DNA of 7,593 bases from Thermodesulfobacteriota bacterium (lineage in GTDB: Bacteria > Desulfobacterota > DSM-4660 > Desulfatiglandales > HGW-15). A program made the translations under genes and the position numbers. Location: positions 1 to 7,593 of the forward strand of contig JALOPA010000071.1 in NCBI GenBank assembly GCA_025454125.1, given 5' to 3'. This document shows, piece by piece, positions 5,634 to 7,593 of this stretch (its first letter is position 1; each line of letters starts with the position of its first letter). The notes beneath the pieces are model-generated. The model was not told the origin of the DNA and made no database searches. It saw only the letters and a program-made list of their open reading frames with translations.

Positions 5634-6635
5634 TCATTCTGTCTTAAGAAAGGTACGGGTCAGATTTTTCCATCCCAGCCCAGGCAGGTTTCCATAAATA
5701 TCCTCGGCAATATAACCACCGTCCGCTGCAAGAGGACCTGCAACGGATTCGATCATGGTCTCCAGTTTCCCGATCTCGGCCGCTGTCCAGTCCAGACTCG
5801 CCGAGTCATCCATGAGCTTTTTGAAAGCCGCCTTGGTGTCGCGATTCCGAACCGCAAACAGCCAGCCCTCGGCGTACGGCTCCTGCTTCGCGAGGCCGGG
5901 CTTTTCTCTGAGCGCTGCGTTCACTTCAACGATCACACCGTCCACAGGAGAGAGCACGTCAGCCAGGTTGGACTCCCGTTTCAGCCCCCAGCCCGCTTTC
6001 CCTTGAGTGAGCTCTTTGCCCATGAGAGGAAGATCAAAGGCATCCGCTTCGCCCAGGAGCTTGCCGCTGAAGTCATCCATGCCGATCCGGATAAGACCGC
6101 CGCTCTCTATCCTCGCCCAGGTGTGGCCGTCATGGAAGTAAGCGCCTGCCGGAACCCGGAAACCCTTCACGCTGCGCATGTCATAAGGACGGGAGCCGGT
6201 CTTGGAGGCCCACACGTCCTCGAAGAGTTGATCGAAATCACAGGTGGAGCATTCGTAGTTGTAGGCGCAGGCCCTTCGCTCGATCCGCCGCGTGAGCGTG
6301 TGACGGCACACCCTTTCGAGGCCCGGTTTTCTCCTCATCGCATCCTGCCAGCTCACGTGCGTGCCTTTCTCCGCCTGCTTCTGCATGCCCTCGTCGTATT
6401 TGCAGGTCGTGCATTCATAGAAGTTGTTGCAGTTCTTGAACTCCACCACGCCCGACTGCATCCAGAGACAGGGATTGGACGCTTTGGCATCTTTGTCCGG
6501 TTTGATCATCCAGATCTGGCCGCCCAGAACTGCACCGATTTCGGATCTTTCTTTCAAATCATGCCGGGTCCCCTTGCGGTAAGAAGAGCCGAATCCTACA
6601 CTGCCTCTTGCCGTTCCCTTGGTGTTCTCTTCCAT
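5634..6635 (-). CDS. GcvH-like protein with two Cys4 modules, lacking the lipoyl lysine
   Basis: A 333-residue soluble protein. It contains two cysteine modules with identical spacing, C56-x12-C69-x5-C75-x2-C78 (CNNFYECTTCKYD) and C110-x12-C123-x5-C129-x2-C132 (CAYNYECSTCDFD), which suggests tandem duplication of one metal-binding unit. A GcvH-like domain follows (about 163-265): DGHTWARIESGG, IGMDDFSGKLLG, LPLMGK, SPVDGVIVEVN and EPYAEGWLF. The position of the lipoylated lysine is Ser222, so lipoate attachment at the normal site is ruled out. Lys219 is three residues away. The C-terminal extension carries AGPLAADGG and LGWKNLTRTFL, as in the 247-residue paralogue. The first 50 residues are polar with no recognised motif and no signal peptide. 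The ATG at 6635 has AAGGAG at 6645-6650, 9 nt away. A sigma54 promoter lies just upstream. True H-proteins are about 130 residues. Function unknown. Confidence 0.9.
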   Translation of the reverse strand: MEENTKGTARGSVGFGSSYRKGTRHDLKERSEIGAVLGGQIWMIKPDKDAKASNPCLWMQSGVVEFKNCNNFYECTTCKYDEGMQKQAEKGTHVSWQDAMRRKPGLERVCRHTLTRRIERRACAYNYECSTCDFDQLFEDVWASKTGSRPYDMRSVKGFRVPAGAYFHDGHTWARIESGGLIRIGMDDFSGKLLGEADAFDLPLMGKELTQGKAGWGLKRESNLADVLSPVDGVIVEVNAALREKPGLAKQEPYAEGWLFAVRNRDTKAAFKKLMDDSASLDWTAAEIGKLETMIESVAGPLAADGGYIAEDIYGNLPGLGWKNLTRTFLKTE

Positions 6636-6679
6636 TGTCGTCTGCTCCTTGTCCGAGGATTTGATCTGCCTGTATTGAT

Positions 6680-6695
6680 AGCAAGGGAAATGCCA
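6680..6695 (-). promoter_or_regulatory. Sigma54 (-24/-12) promoter of the GcvH-like genes
   Basis: The minus strand reads TGGCAT, five bases, then TTGCT. The invariant GG (-24 at 6693) and GC (-12 at 6681) have exactly the 10-nt gap required by sigma54 RNA polymerase. The only departure from TGGCAC-N5-TTGCW is a T for the last C of the -24 element. Transcription would start near 6669 and leave a 34-nt leader with the ribosome site AAGGAG. A promoter of this class needs an enhancer-binding protein, and one is encoded at 2787-4130. No similar element was found in front of the 247-residue gene or the kinase. Confidence 0.8.
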
Positions 6696-6951
6696 GTGGA
6701 GGATTCAAATAGTCTATTTCTTCAACATTTCAATATTGTTTGAGAAATCCGCTTGTCTCCTTATTGATTACTCAAGAAGGGGGAGCAAGGTAGGTTAGAA
6801 GAACGTAGGCATATCCTACATGAGCGGAGTGGGGGAATGAAAATTTTCGCGGCTTGGTTCGATTATTGACGATATATCAGCGAGTTAAAGTTTGTGGGAT
6901 TTGCCGACATGGTCCGTCTGGTTTTCCTGCAGAAGTCGGAGATCATTATTA
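6696..6951. other. Non-coding stretch upstream of the sigma54 promoter, possible enhancer sites
   Basis: No gene is supported here. Two symmetric motifs stand out. CAATATTG (6731-6738) is a perfect 8-bp palindrome about 65 bp upstream of the predicted transcription start. GTAGG and CCTAC (6805-6809 and 6815-6819) form a 5-bp inverted repeat centred about 143 bp upstream, with a further GTAGG at 6790-6794. Enhancer-binding proteins usually bind 80-200 bp upstream, so the second is a candidate binding site. The evidence is position and symmetry only. Confidence 0.25.
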
Positions 6952-7101
6952 ATGGCTTCGTAAAAAGCCGTCACCCCGTTGAACCCGCCAGAGGCGGACA
7001 AGAAACGGGGTCCAATCATTTCTTAACTCTTCTGAAACACTAGATTCCGGCTTCCGCCGGAATGACGGAAAAGGGCGTTTTCAGACCTTTTACGAATTCA
7101 T
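6952..7101. repeat. 150-bp MITE-like element with terminal inverted repeats
   Basis: The ends, ATGGCTTCGTAAAAAGCC (6952-6969) and the reverse complement of 7084-7101 (ATGAATTCGTAAAAGGTC), match at 14 of 18 positions. Inside are two hairpins. One has outer arms ACCCCGTT/AACGGGGT (6973-6980, 7004-7011) with an inner CCGCC/GGCGG (6985-6989, 6993-6997). The other is a perfect ATTCCGGC/GCCGGAAT stem with a 4-nt loop (7044-7063). It has no coding potential. The structure suits a small non-autonomous mobile element or REP-type repeat. The ATTCCGGC hairpin followed by ATGACG resembles intergenic repeats that are frequent in proteobacteria. No clear target-site duplication was found. Confidence 0.65.
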
Positions 7102-7113
7102 CATTGTGTGCGG

Positions 7114-7150
7114 AAAAAACCGGTCCCCTGGCGGAGCAGGGGACCGGTTT
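7114..7150 (-). terminator. Intrinsic terminator of the carboxyltransferase gene
   Basis: A perfect 14-bp stem, AAACCGGTCCCCTG (7117-7130) and its complement (7137-7150), closes a 6-nt loop. On the minus strand the stem ends in a run of six T, three of them beyond the stem (7114-7116). It begins 22 bases after the TGA at 7173-7175, as expected for a Rho-independent terminator. It insulates the GcvH-like transcription unit from the upstream gene. Confidence 0.92.
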
Positions 7151-7172
7151 GATTTGAAAACAAGTTGAGAAA

Positions 7173-7593
7173 TCAGCCTTTGATAATCCGCGGGAGCATC
7201 ATGTGATGATGCGGGCAAAGGGAGGTGGGATTCTGGTAAACGCATCCCACAAAGGCCGCGATGTACTGCCGGAGTTTGGGGAAGAAAACGATCTCATCCA
7301 CAAACCCGCGGTTGGCGCAGTAAATCGGCCTGGACTTGCGGTAGTACTCCTGAGCCAGTTCGTTCATCTTGTCGATGACGGGCTGGAGCGGCTTGCCGTC
7401 GTCTTTTTCTTTCACGAGGCGCCGTGCAAAGGAGGCCACTGCCGCGGTTTCGCCGTGCATCACGTAGATTTCCGTGGTGGGCGTGCCCAGGGTGAAGGCA
7501 TTGTGGTTGTTGGCCGTGGGGCCGCCCATGATGTAATGGGCCGCTGCCGTGCCTTTGCGGAGGATGATACACATCTGCGGCACGTCGGTCTGT
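7173..7593 (-). CDS. gcdA: Glutaconyl-CoA decarboxylase alpha-type carboxyltransferase, C-terminal part
   Basis: The last 140 codons of a biotin-dependent carboxyltransferase; the 5' part lies beyond the window. The reading frame enters at the edge as QTDVPQMCIILRKGTAAAHY and ends PHHHMMLPRIIKG. Features of the acyl-CoA carboxylase/decarboxylase carboxyltransferase C-terminal domain are AAAHYIMGGP, NAFTLGTPTTEIYVMHGETAA and RPIYCANRGFVDE. The ending CVYQNPTSLCPHHHMM resembles the alpha subunit of glutaconyl-CoA decarboxylase, which moves the carboxyl group of glutaconyl-CoA to biotin on a sodium-pumping membrane complex. Such enzymes occur in glutarate, glutamate and aromatic-acid metabolism of anaerobes. 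A methylmalonyl-CoA or propionyl-CoA carboxyltransferase of the same superfamily cannot be fully excluded from this fragment. A GTG at 7583 is internal, not the start, because homology continues upstream of it. Confidence 0.85.
   Translation of the reverse strand, partial: QTDVPQMCIILRKGTAAAHYIMGGPTANNHNAFTLGTPTTEIYVMHGETAAVASFARRLVKEKDDGKPLQPVIDKMNELAQEYYRKSRPIYCANRGFVDEIVFFPKLRQYIAAFVGCVYQNPTSLCPHHHMMLPRIIKG

Noticed and set aside
6003..6743. 246-codon plus-strand open frame opposite the 333-residue gene
   Set aside because: It runs antisense to a gene with a clear ribosome site, promoter and conserved motifs, and it reads through the sigma54 promoter. It is most likely an artefact of codon bias.
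6831..6900. Possible sigma70 promoter or small gene around TTGACGATATATC
   Set aside because: No acceptable -10 follows at 16-18 nt, and no short frame with a ribosome site was found.

Overview
The window looks like chromosomal DNA from an anaerobic member of the Desulfobacterota (old Deltaproteobacteria), probably a sulfate reducer or syntroph. This is inferred from three things: a glutaconyl-CoA decarboxylase-type carboxyltransferase, a soluble PAS histidine kinase paired with a sigma54 activator, and cysteine-rich GcvH-like proteins together with an archaemetzincin. GC content is moderately high. No tRNA, rRNA, CRISPR array or transposase gene was seen.

Layout. On the left, the 5' 339 codons of alanine dehydrogenase (ald) run on the minus strand off the window edge. 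A 204-bp divergent intergenic region follows. It holds a plausible sigma70 promoter for ald and a 9-bp inverted repeat. Next is a tight plus-strand three-gene operon (1224-4687): a soluble histidine kinase (Rossmann-like N-terminus, PAS, HisKA, HATPase), a sigma54-dependent response regulator of the NtrC type, and an archaemetzincin (amzA) whose ATG overlaps the regulator's stop codon by one base. Two paralogous minus-strand genes converge on this operon. They encode 247- and 333-residue proteins with one or two C-x12-C-x5-C-x2-C modules in front of a GcvH-like (H-protein) fold that has lost the lipoylated lysine. Upstream of the 333-residue gene is a textbook -24/-12 sigma54 promoter with exact GG/GC spacing. 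At the right edge lie the last 140 codons of a glutaconyl-CoA decarboxylase alpha-type gene, closed by a strong intrinsic terminator.

How it may work together (inference): the kinase senses a cytoplasmic signal through its Rossmann-like and/or PAS domain and phosphorylates the sigma54 activator, which then activates the sigma54 promoter in front of the GcvH-like pair. The archaemetzincin is co-expressed with the regulators. This five-gene neighbourhood is the most interesting content of the window: a two-component/sigma54 module linked to non-lipoylated, metal-binding-looking H-protein homologues of unknown function.

Every intergenic gap to the right of the operon carries a different palindromic repeat: an inverted heptad array (4672-4763), an inverted repeat of CACAGAT-type units (5548-5625), and a 150-bp MITE-like element with terminal inverted repeats (6952-7101).
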